This document shows, piece by piece, positions 12,127-23,565 of a DNA stretch of 64,000 bases. Position numbers and translations under genes: made by a program. Below the pieces are notes generated by a model that did not search any database, was not told the origin of the DNA, and saw only the letters and a program-made list of their open reading frames with translations. Source of the stretch: Mortierella sp. BCC40632 (taxonomy: Eukaryota; Mortierellomycota; Mortierellomycetes; Mortierellales; Mortierellaceae); NCBI GenBank assembly GCA_011634665.1, contig WAEK01000001.1, positions 2,726,001-2,790,000 of the forward strand, given 5' to 3'. Numbering within the stretch: the stretch's first letter is position 1; each line of letters starts with the position of its first letter.

Positions 12127-13028
12127 CAGTGCAGTTCGTTGTATCCAGTAAAAATATGAGAAAGATCTCGCCGATAAAAGAAGGGTTGGACCCCTTTCTA
12201 TTAATCTGGCTGTGGAATGAATGGGGGGTTTGACAGCCCAAACGATGTCGGCGTTAGCCACAGCTACAGCCACAGAAGCAAAAGAGCGCCAAGAAAGTAA
12301 TCCGTGGACGGTGTTAGAACAAACGCTAATTAGCCTCGCCTTCTCCTCCAATCCCCTCCCAATTCCTGGTGCGGATCCTGACGACGGCCTGACGACAAGG
12401 GAAATGCTTGATTACAGGCAAATCCGAACGTTGGGCCACCCGGAGCCGTGTGTGTGAGTGAGTTTCAAAGTCATGGATGGGAACAACTTTGTTTCTCGAA
12501 AGTGAAAATGAACATGAATGGGACGTGAGAGGCTCCATTCAGAACGAGGTCAGTTTCGAATCAAAAGGACCGAGTTTTGTAATGCTTTATTTGCTCGACA
12601 GCCATCGGCGTGTTTCTCTGCCTTTGGTTAGTCTATCCTTTGGTGATGGATTGGCCAGAAGAGGCAGTAAGGGAGAGGCCCGACCCCACGTAACTGCGGG
12701 TCCTACGCACAGAAGAGTTGTTTGGTCGGACGTTGCCATGGTGTTGGTCGTGATGAAGGCCCATTTGAGCGGGGCTCAGCTTTTTTTTCCACTTTTGAAA
12801 AGAGCGATGACATAATATGCATGATCTGGGCAGAGAGCCAAGAAAGTCGAGGAGTGCAAAGGAGCGCGCGCAAAACAGTCAAACAGCACGGACCGGAACA
12901 CTTATTTAAGGCCAGTGGTTTCTCACTCTTTTTGCTTTTTGCTCTTTTCTTTTCTTCACAACTCATCACCACATCGTTCCTCTCCCCACATCACTCGTCA
13001 TCCTCAACCTACTCTCCCTCTTTCCAAC
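12127..13028. other. Intergenic, upstream of PMP3
   Basis: About 0.9 kb between two + strand genes. No domain-bearing frame. The proximal part holds a TATA-like element and a CT-rich stretch before the PMP3 ATG. Confidence 0.5.
12903..12910 (+). promoter_or_regulatory. TATA-like element of PMP3
   Basis: TATTTAAG lies about 120 bp upstream of the PMP3 ATG at 13029. A pyrimidine-rich stretch follows (12916-13027), typical of fungal transcription start regions. Suggestive only. Confidence 0.4.
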
Positions 13029-13461
13029 ATGGCCCTCACCTGCTCTGATATCTGCAAGTTCATCTTTGCTGTCGTCTTCCCTCCTCTGGGAGTCTTGATG
13101 GAGGTAACGCTCTCCTTTCCGCATCATATACACTTATGCCTCCAAGCGTTGTTCATCCATTTTACTCACATTCTTTGACTGGCTATCCCATGCTATCATA
13201 TCTTCCTCCCACTTAATAGAAAGGATGCGGCTGCGACCTCCTCATTAACATTGGTTTGACCTGCCTGGGTTATATTCCTGGTACGCTTATCTCTTCCTCA
13301 TCCAACTTCAGTTCCAACACCTCCTTGCCACTTTTTTTTTTTTGTCTTTTCGAGTATTATCCTAACATCAATATCAATGATCTCTGTTTGATCATCCCCC
13401 CTTTTTTTAAACCGAAAAAATAGGTATCATTCACGCGTTCTACATCATCTTAAAGTACTAG
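13029..13461 (+). CDS. PMP3: Plasma membrane proteolipid 3 (UPF0057/Pmp3 family)
   Basis: A tiny hydrophobic plasma-membrane protein that affects membrane potential and salt or cation tolerance. Exons 13029-13103, 13220-13280 and 13424-13461 join to 57 residues. Two membrane helices flank the family signature GVLMEKGCGCDLLINI, which spans the first intron, and the protein ends GYIPGIIHAFYIILKY as expected. Length is normal (52-57). The first exon stops exactly before KGCGCD and the second inside the IPG motif. AATAAA occurs about 160 bp past the stop. Very secure. Confidence 0.97.
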
Positions 13462-14630
13462 TCCCATCCTAGTTTCTTTTTCACTGGATGGGAGGATTCT
13501 TCGTTACCCTCATGGACTCAAATGACCTCATGCTGGATTTATAACGCCTGCAAAAGAAAAAAAAAATGACCGGATCTTCCTACTTTACACCCTTGTCCAG
13601 TCTTGTTCTGTACTCTACATTGTAATAAACAACACACTCAAAACATTACGGAGTCATCACCAAAATGAGAAAGTGAGCTTAAAATCGAGTCTCAAAGAAG
13701 AAAAAAAAAAAATAAGAGTAATTCTTGAGCGCTTGTTTGTCAAGTCTGGAGTATTGTTCACTGGCATCGCAGTATCAGAACGTATGACTTGACAATTGGA
13801 GAGGATGAAGTAGAGAGAGTTCAAGGCACAGATGGGACAACCATGATCCACGACCTTTTTTTTTTTTTTCCTCGCCGAAGGTTTTCCCTTGAATGGGTGA
13901 AGGCCCTCTGTGTTGGGAGAAAAGGGTTGGCTCATATTTTTTGCGGACATAAGACTGAGCAGAGGAATGCATAAACGAGCCTGCTGGGATGGTCTCTATT
14001 CCTCCTTAGCTTCAGGCCTGCTTTTTGTTCTTTTTCTCGATGGCTCAGCCAACCTTGCTTAATCCTTACTACCTTCTCCGCGGGAAGGCTGTCTCTCTCT
14101 CTCTCTTGGGTGTGCGGACAGGGGGGAAAGTACAAAAAAAAAAAAAAAAAAAAAAAAAAGATATCACAGCAGGGGTCCTTGCAGCTTTGTCAAAGGGGAG
14201 AAAGATTGAGTCAAACACAGAGGGCAAGGGTGTCAGGAATGAAAGGTGGGCTGTAGTGTACTCATTGTTCAATTGGTTGTCCTCCTTTTCTCTCTGTCTC
14301 CTCCTTTCGGACCTCGCAGGATAAATAACACCTAATTTGACCAGGAACGGCAGTTGTCGTGCACAAGGACATATTTTTTTTTTCTTGAACTAAATAGCTC
14401 ATCTTAGAGCCTTCAGACGGCGCATTTACTAGTCATAATCCGCGCCCGAGTATCGGACCCAGCATCAACGTTGTTCCTTCAGCCGCAAAGACATTTGCTT
14501 TTTTTTTTTTTTTTTTTTACAGCGAGTCTCTTGCATTAATATCCCGGTAGCGTACTAGCCAACTACTATGCGCCTACATAGGAACTGTCGCCAACACAGC
14601 CCGGTAGCGTACAAGGCAACTACTATACGC
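13462..14630. other. Convergent intergenic region
   Basis: 3' regions of PMP3 (+) and the glycerophosphotransferase-EEP gene (-). It contains A/T runs (13698-13710, 13856-13869, 14134-14159, 14499-14518) and the 57-bp tandem repeat at its right end. No gene. Confidence 0.5.
13624..13629 (+). terminator. Candidate polyadenylation signal of PMP3
   Basis: AATAAA located 163 bp after the PMP3 stop, in the only intergenic stretch that follows the gene on this strand. Inferred from the motif alone. Confidence 0.4.
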
Positions 14631-14656
14631 CTACATAAGAACTGTTGCCAACACAG
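14543..14656. repeat. 57-bp tandem repeat (two copies) spanning the stop of the fusion gene
   Basis: Two adjacent copies, 14543-14599 and 14600-14656, differ at 5 of 57 positions, and the first bases of a third copy follow at 14657. The right copy contains the last codons and the TAG (14631-14633) of the minus-strand EEP fusion gene. The left copy repeats that sequence in the 3' UTR. Confidence 0.9.
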
Positions 14657-15794
14657 CCCGGTGGTCCGACGGCCACGGCTTATACACCTTGTCATTCCTT
14701 TCTCCGACTCGCCTCGTCTCCTCACCCATCAACATGGCCATACTCTTGAGCGCGATTGGGCTCGACTCTCGGTTCAGCCCGAAGATGTAGTCAATGCGAT
14801 CGTAGTGGTCTTCTGGGTCCAATTCAGATTTCAACACCGTCCAGGAGAACCCCGGTTGCTCAAGCACCAAACGCTCAATTTCGTCCTTGAGCTGTGTCTC
14901 GGCTTTGGAGCCTCCTGGATAATCGCCGACAGGGTACTGATCTGTCCCTACACCTGCGCCCACGCCAACGCCACATTGAGCCTTATTAGAGTCTTCCAAA
15001 ACTACCGCGTCAATACCGCTCACTAAGTTTCTCATCCGACCAGCCCATCCCACCGGGCTCGTCAGGCTCATGGGTGAGGATGGACTGGACCCGATCGAAT
15101 GGCAATATGCTCGCCATAAGTCTACCAAGCCTGCCTTGTAAGCCCACTCAGTCATTGGCCACTTTACGGGCAGAGGATGGACTCCCGCCAATACAGTCAA
15201 TGGCGTCCAATCCAAATGGCTGGGCTCGTTAAAGTCTCCTGTCAGGAAGATGGGCACATCCTTTTCTTCCTCGGCCACCTTCTTAATTTCTTGCAAGACG
15301 GATTTCATCTCTGCACCTCTGGCTACCATAGAGGATTGAGTCGCTTCCTCCGCGGTGTCCAGGAACGGCTGATTGTCATAAGGAATCTTGGTCAGCTGAA
15401 ATGGTTGGTAAGGAAAGTAGTACAGGTGACAATTGAATAAATACATAAACCGGGTGTTCTCAGATCCGAATTGAGATTGACTCCGACTCCCAGGTGAAGA
15501 CATGCTCGGGCTTGCATTGGTGAACTGCTCCATGTACTCGTACTCTGGTAAACTCTGGTGACGATGGTTATTCAACTGAATTTTGACTCCAAACCCAAGC
15601 TCGGTTGTGTTGACGATTGGGAATTTGGAGACGACTCCCCATGGGTTCCTAACACCTGTCACATTCGAACCATGTTTCTGGTCGCTGTAATACCAGCCTG
15701 GGAGATGCTTGACCAATTCTGGTAGCATATAGCGTCGCTTGCCTGTCTCGTCCATTACGCTCGAGCATTCTATCCAGCGATAATAATAAAAACA

Positions 15795-15857
<63 letters not shown>

Positions 15858-18362
15858 TCAATTAGGGAGGACTGACGAGAGAAAATGAGGAGAAACGAAA
15901 AGAACAAGCGGAATAGGACCCAATCTTTCTCACCTTGTAGTCCAACAACATCCGCTCCGGATTCCAAAATAGCATGTGCAGTTTTTTCGAGTGGATATCC
16001 TCCTGCCAATCCTCCATTCCAGATATTGAAGGTCATAATCTTTAATTCAACACCGGCGGCCTGTCGGTCTCTGGGTAGAACGCGAGGCAAAATCATAGGC
16101 ACATCCACCTGATCTTCATCCTCGAGTAATGGGAATTTTCCTTCGAACCCTAGTGCATTTTTGGCGCCTTCGACATCGTCCGGGTACGTCTGTGTCATAT
16201 TTTTCCAGATCGCCTTCCATTTTAATGCGATCTGTCCTATGGCCTGCCGATGTTGGAGAGGCTGTGTTGGCTCAAACTAAACATCCAGAAATTAAAAAAA
16301 AAAAAAGCGAAGACGCTAGGACCATTTAGACCCATCACAAATAAACCAGGCACATTAAGGTGAGGAAAAAAAAAAAAAAAAAAAAAAGCCGTACCTGCTC
16401 CAATGGCCATCCTGCCAAGTTACCGAATCTAAGGTCCTCCTTCCCGTCAACATGACCATATTGGCTATGGAAGAAGGATGGGTCGCCCTTTGGTTCAGGC
16501 AGATGCTCCAATAGGTTTATGAGCTCCTCAGGCTCTACAAAGGTGTTCAATTGATCCATAAATTCCTGATGCCGTTCGGGGGTTCCATAGTCTGCGTCAT
16601 TAAAGTACGAAAGAATGATCTTGGGCGTAAAGTATGTGGCAATGAAAGGGACAGATGAATGGAGGTCTGTGATGATCACATCGAACGCCTCCATGAAGGG
16701 GAGTAAACAAGCATGTTCTTCCGCCGTCACCACAAAGTTGGCCAGCACAAACCGGACGTTATCAAGTTCAGCTTGATCTTGGCCTGTCGGATCTGTGGTA
16801 TCATAGCCGTCCAAGTGAAGTGAACTTGGATGCATCTTCCAGATGAATTTCCAACGTCCTGATTGTTCAAGTTGATGGAAGAGTTGAATCAGCGACTTTT
16901 GCGCCAGCATGGAGGTACTTCCACATGAGGGCGCGACAAGGACATAGCGCGGCAAAGATGTCGATGAGTTGAGGGCCAATCTTGAAGCAGCCTCATCCTG
17001 GCTGGTGTATTTCGACAGAATGTCTTTGGCCGTGTATGGTAGACTGGATAGAGTTAGGGATAGAGATAGAGATAGAGAACGAGAAAGGAAAAAAGAGTCA
17101 GTGAGGTAGAACACCAACCAGCTGTGGTCATTGCATTGCATTTCCTTCTTCAGCCGAGACAAGAAAACCCCAGTCAACTTTTTTTTTTGTGTGTGTGTGC
17201 CCGTGCGGTATTTAACACTCACGATTTGTTGAAGTAGCGAGTAAAATAGAGAGGCACCTTGTGCTCGACTCCTGAACAGGATGCACATCCGTACATGCAA
17301 TGGCCTATCACATTCACAGCTCGGACCCGCTCTGGTAAAACCTCTTTGACTGCGTCAAGGATCTGTTTCTGCATCAAACCAAAAACACCATAGTCTGGAT
17401 TCATTGATCCCGTCAAGAGGAATACAACATGGTGTTGCATCTTGGCCTCGACCGGATGTCGTCCTGAGCCGGAGCTACTGCTACCGCTGCTCGCTATGCT
17501 CGATATACTGCCATTGCTCGTGTTCATGTCAAGAGAGGAATCGGTGTTTGGGCCATTCAGAATAGAAGTGCCGTTCCTGTCCAGTCGATGATCCAGATTC
17601 TTGATGGCCAGCAAGATGTTGCGGAGCGAGAAGGGCATAACTTTGACCCACCCGTCTGGGTATTGGCGCTGGTAATAGTCCCTGATGGTGTCTTTGGCGA
17701 CATTCCAGTCGTAGACAAAAACCACCCCGCCATATCTGTCTAGGAATGGGGCACACGTTTCGACCTGCGAGAGATCGTAGTGGCAAGGCCTGTCAGAGAG
17801 TGGGAGAGAAAGAGAGATAGGACAAGAGTAAAACTGGTTAGATGAACAAATAGATCGAGAAGAATGCTGGGGTAAAAGTAGAGATCGGGCCTGTGTGGGG
17901 AAGCAGGAGTCGAAATCGACAATGCATCGCGCACTGGGAAGAGAGAGGAGGTCCTTGCACACACACCTATCCCTGCGTGATATTCACTCTCACTTTCACA
18001 CTCCAAGGTCGCACCTGCACAAGGGAGGTCCAGGTGCTATCCAGACACTCCTTTCTCAATCCCTTTCGCCTATTCATTCCTCATCCCCATCCTTTCTCAT
18101 CCTGTCCACATCTCCCATTTACTGGCATGACCAAAGCGTTCATGTCTCGAATGTCACAGACTGCAGGTCATTCCTCATTGCCTTCAAAATGCACGGCTAC
18201 AGAGAAGAGAAAAGGAGAAGGGAAAACGAGCGATACTTGCAGAAAGATCTTGACTTTATGGTTGGTGTGCAGTTGATGTACGATTCCTGCCCCGGCCACC
18301 GTGGTGGTTGCTGTCTTGGTCGCCGGATTCGTGTTGGGCATCGAGATGGCCGTGGCAGCCAT
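14631..18362 (-). CDS. Fusion protein: CDP-glycerol glycerophosphotransferase-like domain plus endonuclease/exonuclease/phosphatase domain
   Basis: Secure exons: 17789-17223, 17043-16395, 16261-15934, 15769-14631. They join in phase to more than 890 residues. The first half resembles TagF/Glyphos_transf GT-B enzymes, which move glycerol-phosphate or related units: WKMHPSSL, then FDVIITDLHSSVPF and a following 'YF..D.DYG' segment. After a linker (KWKAIWKNMTQTYP) comes an EEP domain with every expected active-site block: TFNIWNGG, VVGLQE (the Glu codon is split by an intron), FNCHLYY, LTGDFNEPSHLDW, YDRIDYIF and PSDHRAV. EEP enzymes are Mg-dependent phosphoesterases; the substrate here is unknown. 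The 5' end is tentative: ATG 18362 in a GCCACCATGG context begins exon 18362-18237, but exons between 18237 and 17789 are unresolved because of a phase mismatch. A hydrophobic in-frame stretch just upstream could instead be a signal anchor. One gene, not two, because the frame is continuous over the 133-nt intron between domains. Confidence 0.8.
15797..15852. repeat. (AG)28 dinucleotide microsatellite
   Basis: A pure AG repeat inside the intron 15770-15933 of the fusion gene. On the transcribed strand it reads (CT)n just ahead of the 3' splice site, so it may serve as an extended polypyrimidine tract. Such repeats vary in length between isolates. Confidence 0.9.
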
Positions 18363-19329
18363 GGTGGCAGCAAACGGTAGTAGCGCAAAGAAAGCAACGG
18401 CAACAATGAGGAGGAGTCGAACAAAGAAAACTGAAAAGAGTGTCAATTTGATAGCTATATATTTTTTTTTTTTTTTTTTTTTGGAGGATATGTGAAGAAT
18501 AAAAGGCGCGTGAGCAGAGCAAGACGGGGAGTGAGGAGAAGAGAGGAGAGGAGGGGAAAGATTGTGAGAGTTGATTGAGAAAGAAAGAAAAATAGAGAGG
18601 TGCGAGGAGAGACTCCCTTTTCTCTGTGCGCACAGGCGCAGTGTGAGATCCAGAGTCTAGTCCAGACCGCATCTTGTTTACTGGCCCCTGCGCGCTGTCC
18701 ATTCGCGGGTTTGGACAACCCTCATTCTCTGGGACAAAACCCAAAACACCATTCTCTGGCCTTTTTTTATTTTTCGGTCGCAGTCAGAAAAAAACTCGTC
18801 TTTGTTGCCAGGCAAACTTCGGTCAAGAGTTGCAAAAGGTGGATGCCGGTCAATGTCATCTCTTCCACATTCCTGTTCCTTTTTCTGTAGGCACAATATC
18901 TAAACCACCTAGAGTTGACGAATCCTTTGATAGAGAAGGAGGCAGTAACAGGGATATAAAAGGTGGAAGGCAAAGAGGGAAGTAGAGACAAAATTGATTT
19001 AGGAGATGGGTGGCAATGCATTCCTGTTTGAACCGCGCTGCTTCGACCGTCTTTTCTTCAGTTTCGATTGATGATGGAGAGAGAAATTGACACGACAGTT
19101 ATAGTTGTGCTTAGTAATGGCAATAGTAATGGCAGAAGCCGTCATGGCAGTAGCAGCGGGCAGAAATGTAATTCATTGTATGATGAGCAGTATTTGTAGT
19201 CATTATTGTAAGGAAAAAAAAAATAGAAATCAGAGAGGGCTTCTTTGAATTAACATATGTCGCTATCTGGCATCATCGTTAAACTAAGAGCGTGCCTGTC
19301 TTTGGTTGCACCATTTGATCCACTTGATA
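18363..19329. other. Intergenic, tandem minus-strand genes
   Basis: Lies between the stop of the receptor gene and the tentative start of the fusion gene. It includes a T-run (18463-18481), a GA-rich block around 18530-18600, and no domain-bearing frame. Missing 5' exons of the fusion gene could lie in the first 100-300 bases. Confidence 0.45.
18455..18463 (-). promoter_or_regulatory. TATA-like element upstream of the fusion gene
   Basis: The minus strand reads TATATA beside a poly(A) run, about 95 bp upstream of the candidate ATG at 18362. This placement supports 18362 as start, with a short pyrimidine-rich 5' UTR. AT-rich sequence makes chance matches easy. Confidence 0.3.
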
Positions 19330-22300
19330 TCATGTCCTAGATCTCGCGAAGGGCTGTGCACTGGTCTCAGTCAAACCTCTGGTCGTACTTTCATCACTCG
19401 CGGCAGCCACAGTTTCCTCGCTATCAGTAGGTTTACCATGGGTTCCTTGCGATCTTCCTTGTGGTCCTTCTTGTCTTTCGCCCCTTGGATCTACCTGCTC
19501 CATCCCTGTTTCCTCATGGACACCGTCCCTGCCCGGGCTCGTTCTTGTTGGGAAGCGCCCATTCGAGTTCTCTCGGAATCTAAAGGCTCCACAACCGCCA
19601 TTTACGTCTGCATCACAGTGACCATCGCAAGAGCTGCCTAACCTCAGCTGATCGATCGACTCCCAGCGCTCAGCAATCTCTCGACCACCAAAAGGTGGTC
19701 TTGGGATGGGTTCTAGTCGCGCTGCCTTGGGAACATAAAACCATCTTACAAATATATGGGTCATATATGCAAGGCGTGGCCATCGGAAAGGCGACATGTA
19801 CCGCTCTAGGACAGGATTTCCCCCATCAGCCGCCGCCGCCGCCGCTGCTCCGCTTACAACCGTTGTGCTCGAGCGCCATCGAATTTCACCCAAGAAGAGT
19901 GTCCGCAGTCGCTCGGTCCACAGCCACAAGACAGATGCTATTCTTTCCAAGGAGCTGCTTCCACTACTACTCCTGCTCCCACGAATTCCAGTCCCATTGC
20001 GACCAATGTGTGAATGGAATGTGCCAGAGTGGTGTACTCTTGAGGACCCTGATCCCCATCCAGCGCTTCCGTTTGTTCGGGCCCGTCCACTAAGATAGTC
20101 GCTTCCTCCTATCGTCGTTACTCTGGCCAGCCTTGGGAACGCCATCATGTCGCTTCCCGATCCCGATCCCGGCCCCTTGGTTCCACGACGACTGCCACGA
20201 CTTATCCTTCTTGGTCCACGGCGATGTCTATGTGACCTAGGTGTCGATCCAAATTCATCAAGGTCATCATCAGGGTCATCATCCAGGTCATCATCCAGGT
20301 CATCGTTTAGGTACAGATCATCGAGATCGTCTTTAAACACATCTCTGGGTGTATGTGATTGGGAAGCTGATTCTGTTGTTGATGTTGAAAGTCGTCGTGG
20401 AGAAGAGAGAGAAGGTGACCTTGAAGGTGGAATCAAACCGGATGCTGTTGGATGGAAAGATAGCAGTGCTGGGGATTCGTCGGAGCCATGAAATGGGTGT
20501 CTGGGCATGTTTGTTGCTGCGGGAAAGGATCCCGACTCCTCTGATTGCCCATGGTCTCCATCTTCTATGGGTTCATTTGGTCTTCTGTCTGTTTGGTTCA
20601 GAGAGTGATTAGTTGTGGTGCTATTACTCCTGTCAAGGTTCCCTCTTTGTTGATCCAAGTCGACGTCTTCGCTGGGTATATCAATTTTCGCCATGGGATG
20701 GATCCTGGCTTCGTTATGTTTATAGGTGTCTTTTGGGACAGAGGTCTCATCCTTATCATTCAAGCCCCGTCTGCTGTCCACATGCCTGTCTTTTAGCGAG
20801 AATGGATGTTGACTAGGCGGGGTATAATCCATTCTCGTCGAAAAATTGTGTCTATCGTCATCATTGCTGTTGTACTGTACACTATTATGCTGATTTCCGT
20901 GATGTGGTGTCGGTGTTACAAACGATACGCTCCCTCTACCGCTCTTGAATCCAGTCAAAGATCGACGAAGCGCCGCTGTCTCTTGGTTAGACTCTTCCAG
21001 GTCCTCCAGAATAACTTCTTTCGTCAAAGGAGATCCCTGACCTTCTTGTCCATGAATACCTCCTGGTCCTGCACTCGAGGTCAATTCGGATCCGGCAGAG
21101 CCTCGGCTACTTTCTCCTCCCCCTCCACTGCTGGGTCCCGGGGTTTTGTTCCCGCTTTCTCTCCGCCGTCGTTGTTGCGTTGAGGCAGCAGATCCCCGTT
21201 GACCACTTGGACCATGACCTCCAGTGCCTGAGGCGACCGATGTGGGCAGTGGCAGTGTTGGTGTAAAATTGCCAAACTCTAATGGAAACGCCGTCTGGAA
21301 TTCCGACGGCCTCGTTACCTGTTCATCAAAATACTGCATAAACCAAGAATACGATGGTGGCCTCAAAAACCGATCCAGAACTGGGGGGTCAATCTTGGCG
21401 CATTCTGCTGGCTCAAGCTGTTGCAGTCGTTCCAAAAATCGTGCCGCAAATTCTTTCCCTTCAGCTACCATACCCATGCCGAAATAAAACTCAACATAGT
21501 ACCGCCAGGCCATGTACTTGCGCCAATGACGTCGGGTCTGTAGAACTGCAGGGTCAAACATGAAGACCATGAAGAACAAGAACCCTTGGATACTAGTCGC
21601 AACAGTTGCTGTGTAGTCGAGCGCATTAATATAGTCCGGGCTCACCGTCAAAGTTAGATCCGCAAAGATCTGGATACAGCCGGATAGTGAGATTGAAATA
21701 GGGTATAGGGATTGACGAAAGATTGCGATAACAAAAGACCGTTCTTTGGCTCGAAGGATGGCAGGGGTATCAGAGATGTCAAACGTGTTGCCTCGGCCCA
21801 TATTCGTCTCTGGTGAATGGGCACCAGTCGCCGCAGCTGTTGCTACTGCTGCGGCCGTTGTGGCTGCAGACACAGAGTTACTCAGTTGAGGAGAGTTGAC
21901 GTTTATCGAGGAAGACTTGACACTCGAGGATGAGTAGGTACGTTCAGGCATTGGGATGCTCTCATGGTGAAGAGTTGGTACACCCAGTCCTCTCCCGATG
22001 GGTACAGTCGTGATTGCGTCTGTTGCAGGACCTGTTGCCGATCCTGAAGGGGGGCTATGGGCAAGAGCTGGGGGAGTCACCAATACCAAGTGCGTGTCCA
22101 GCTCCTGTTCCTGACGGGGAGGATTTGAGCGACCAAAAGATAGAATCCTGGCCGTTTTCCCCTGGATCGTCGTGCTCATAGATCGCAGCTGTTGGAAGGT
22201 CGATGGTATTCGTGGTGATTGCTCTGAAAGGGACAGGCTCCGTCCATTGACCGGTGGCGCATCATTAGTCATAGAAATGTTATTAGTGGCGTTAGTGTTG

Positions 22301-23565
22301 GTGGGTCCCTGTCCAGAGTTGGAGGAGGCGATGGAAGAGTCCTGTAAGCTCTGGTGCGCGACCTTCTTCAGGTCCTTTCTCGACAACATGACGCTGATGG
22401 CGATTTTGGCCATCACAAACAAGGTCGAAGCGAACAGGGTGGCGAGGAAAAGGATCATCCAGGCATAGAAGCAGAGCCAAGCCCACAGCGAGCGGACCTT
22501 GCAGTCGACCGCATCGGGGTCGATCTTGAACCAACAGTAGTTTCCGCAATCGTCAAAGCCGTACTGACCAGCAATGGCGGGTGCAGTAGCAAGAACAAAT
22601 GCAAGGATAGGGCAAAAGATGATGTATTTTGAGGGGACTGACCGTCGACTCTGAAAGAGAAAGACACCACAGAGCCGAAAGGTACCAACAATTACCAGCA
22701 TGCATGTCAGCAACTGGAAGAACACCTGTTAAAATAAAGATAAGCAATGCGCGTGAGTACATTGTTCCATGGGGGAGTTTTTTTTTTTTCAGGACGAAAT
22801 TTGGGCGAAGAGGCGAAGGAACGTTACATAGCACCATGCCGAAACGGCACATGGAACGAGAGCCGTCGTGTTGAGCGCATCTATTAATTCACGGGCAATG
22901 CAGGAGGGAGACCCCAGGTCATTTTTTTTTTTTTTTGTTGTTATTGTTGTTTTATTTGTTCCTCTCTCTTCTTTTTCTTTCCCCCACTCTTTCTTTGACG
23001 CCGTGTATGGATGCAGAGATCCCTTCCCTTTACATCCCCTTCCCCTAGAGGAGAGAGCGTTACCTGTGGCAACGTTGCTCAAGGCAAAGCCAAAGTTGGA
23101 AATAGCTGTGAAGAGGACGATCAGCATCCGTTTTGTCTGGGCCGGGACCCTGTGCGTGACCCTGGGAATATGAAGGATGATCACGAGCGAGCCTACTAGA
23201 CTGAGAACGTTGGCGACCATGACTAGCGTCAGGTTTGGTCGGTAGTCCGGTCTGTCGGGGAGTAGTCTCTCCATTTCAAAGTCGTGTCCCTGACCATCTC
23301 CGCTCACGGGTGAGAGACAGTAAGGCATGTGTTGTGGTGGTGGCAACGAGGCGTATTGGGCATTCACTCCCTGGGTTTGGTAGCTTCCGTTCCCATCAAG
23401 TAAAGTACAGTTGATCGGCGGAAATAGAGGAGGTATGTCGGTTTGACCATGTGGGTGGAGGGCGGGCGAACGGTGATGTCGACCAAAGGTCCGGCTGGCA
23501 GGGAGCAAGTGTGATGGGACGAGGAGTGGGAGTGGGCGGGGATGGGCAGGAGACCCCGGGGCCAT
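19330..23565 (-). CDS. Seven-transmembrane receptor with very long cytoplasmic tail (cAMP receptor-like/Git3-like GPCR)
   Basis: Probable G-protein-coupled receptor at the plasma membrane. Exons: 23565-23064, 22880-22828, 22725-19330, in phase, about 1,316 residues. After a Pro-rich N-terminus with an NGS glycosylation sequon, helices can be read in order: LVMVANVLSLVGSLVIIL, MLIVLFTAISNFGFALS, a helix spanning exons 2-3 (AWCYVFFQLLTCMLVIVG), YIIFCPILAFVLATAP, a CGNYCW extracellular loop, WLCFYAWMILFLATLFAS, then after about 200 residues of loop PISISLSGCIQIFADLTL and IQGFLFFMVFMFDPAVL. The order resembles fungal CAR/Git3-like receptors; the ligand is unknown. The third cytoplasmic loop is Ser-rich and the C-terminal tail exceeds 700 disordered residues, with an Asp-rich repeat. 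The tail lies in one exon. The start is the first ATG of the frame; an earlier exon is possible. Confidence 0.8.
20254..20325. repeat. Short Asp-coding repeat in receptor tail
   Basis: Imperfect copies of a motif containing 'ccaggtcatcat' on the + strand. In the minus-strand receptor gene they encode alternating Asp/Leu (DDLDDDLDDDPDDD). It is a slippage-prone segment that makes an acidic patch in the cytoplasmic tail. Confidence 0.7.

Noticed and set aside
16262..16394. Boundary between two separate genes (transferase and EEP)
   Set aside because: Only 133 bp with consensus splice sites at both ends, and the frame continues without a stop. There is no room for a 3' UTR and promoter.
18256..18744. 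Minus-strand frame of 162 codons as the N-terminus of the fusion gene
   Set aside because: It is in a different frame from the candidate first exon and its sequence is a translation of CT-rich DNA and a poly(A) run.
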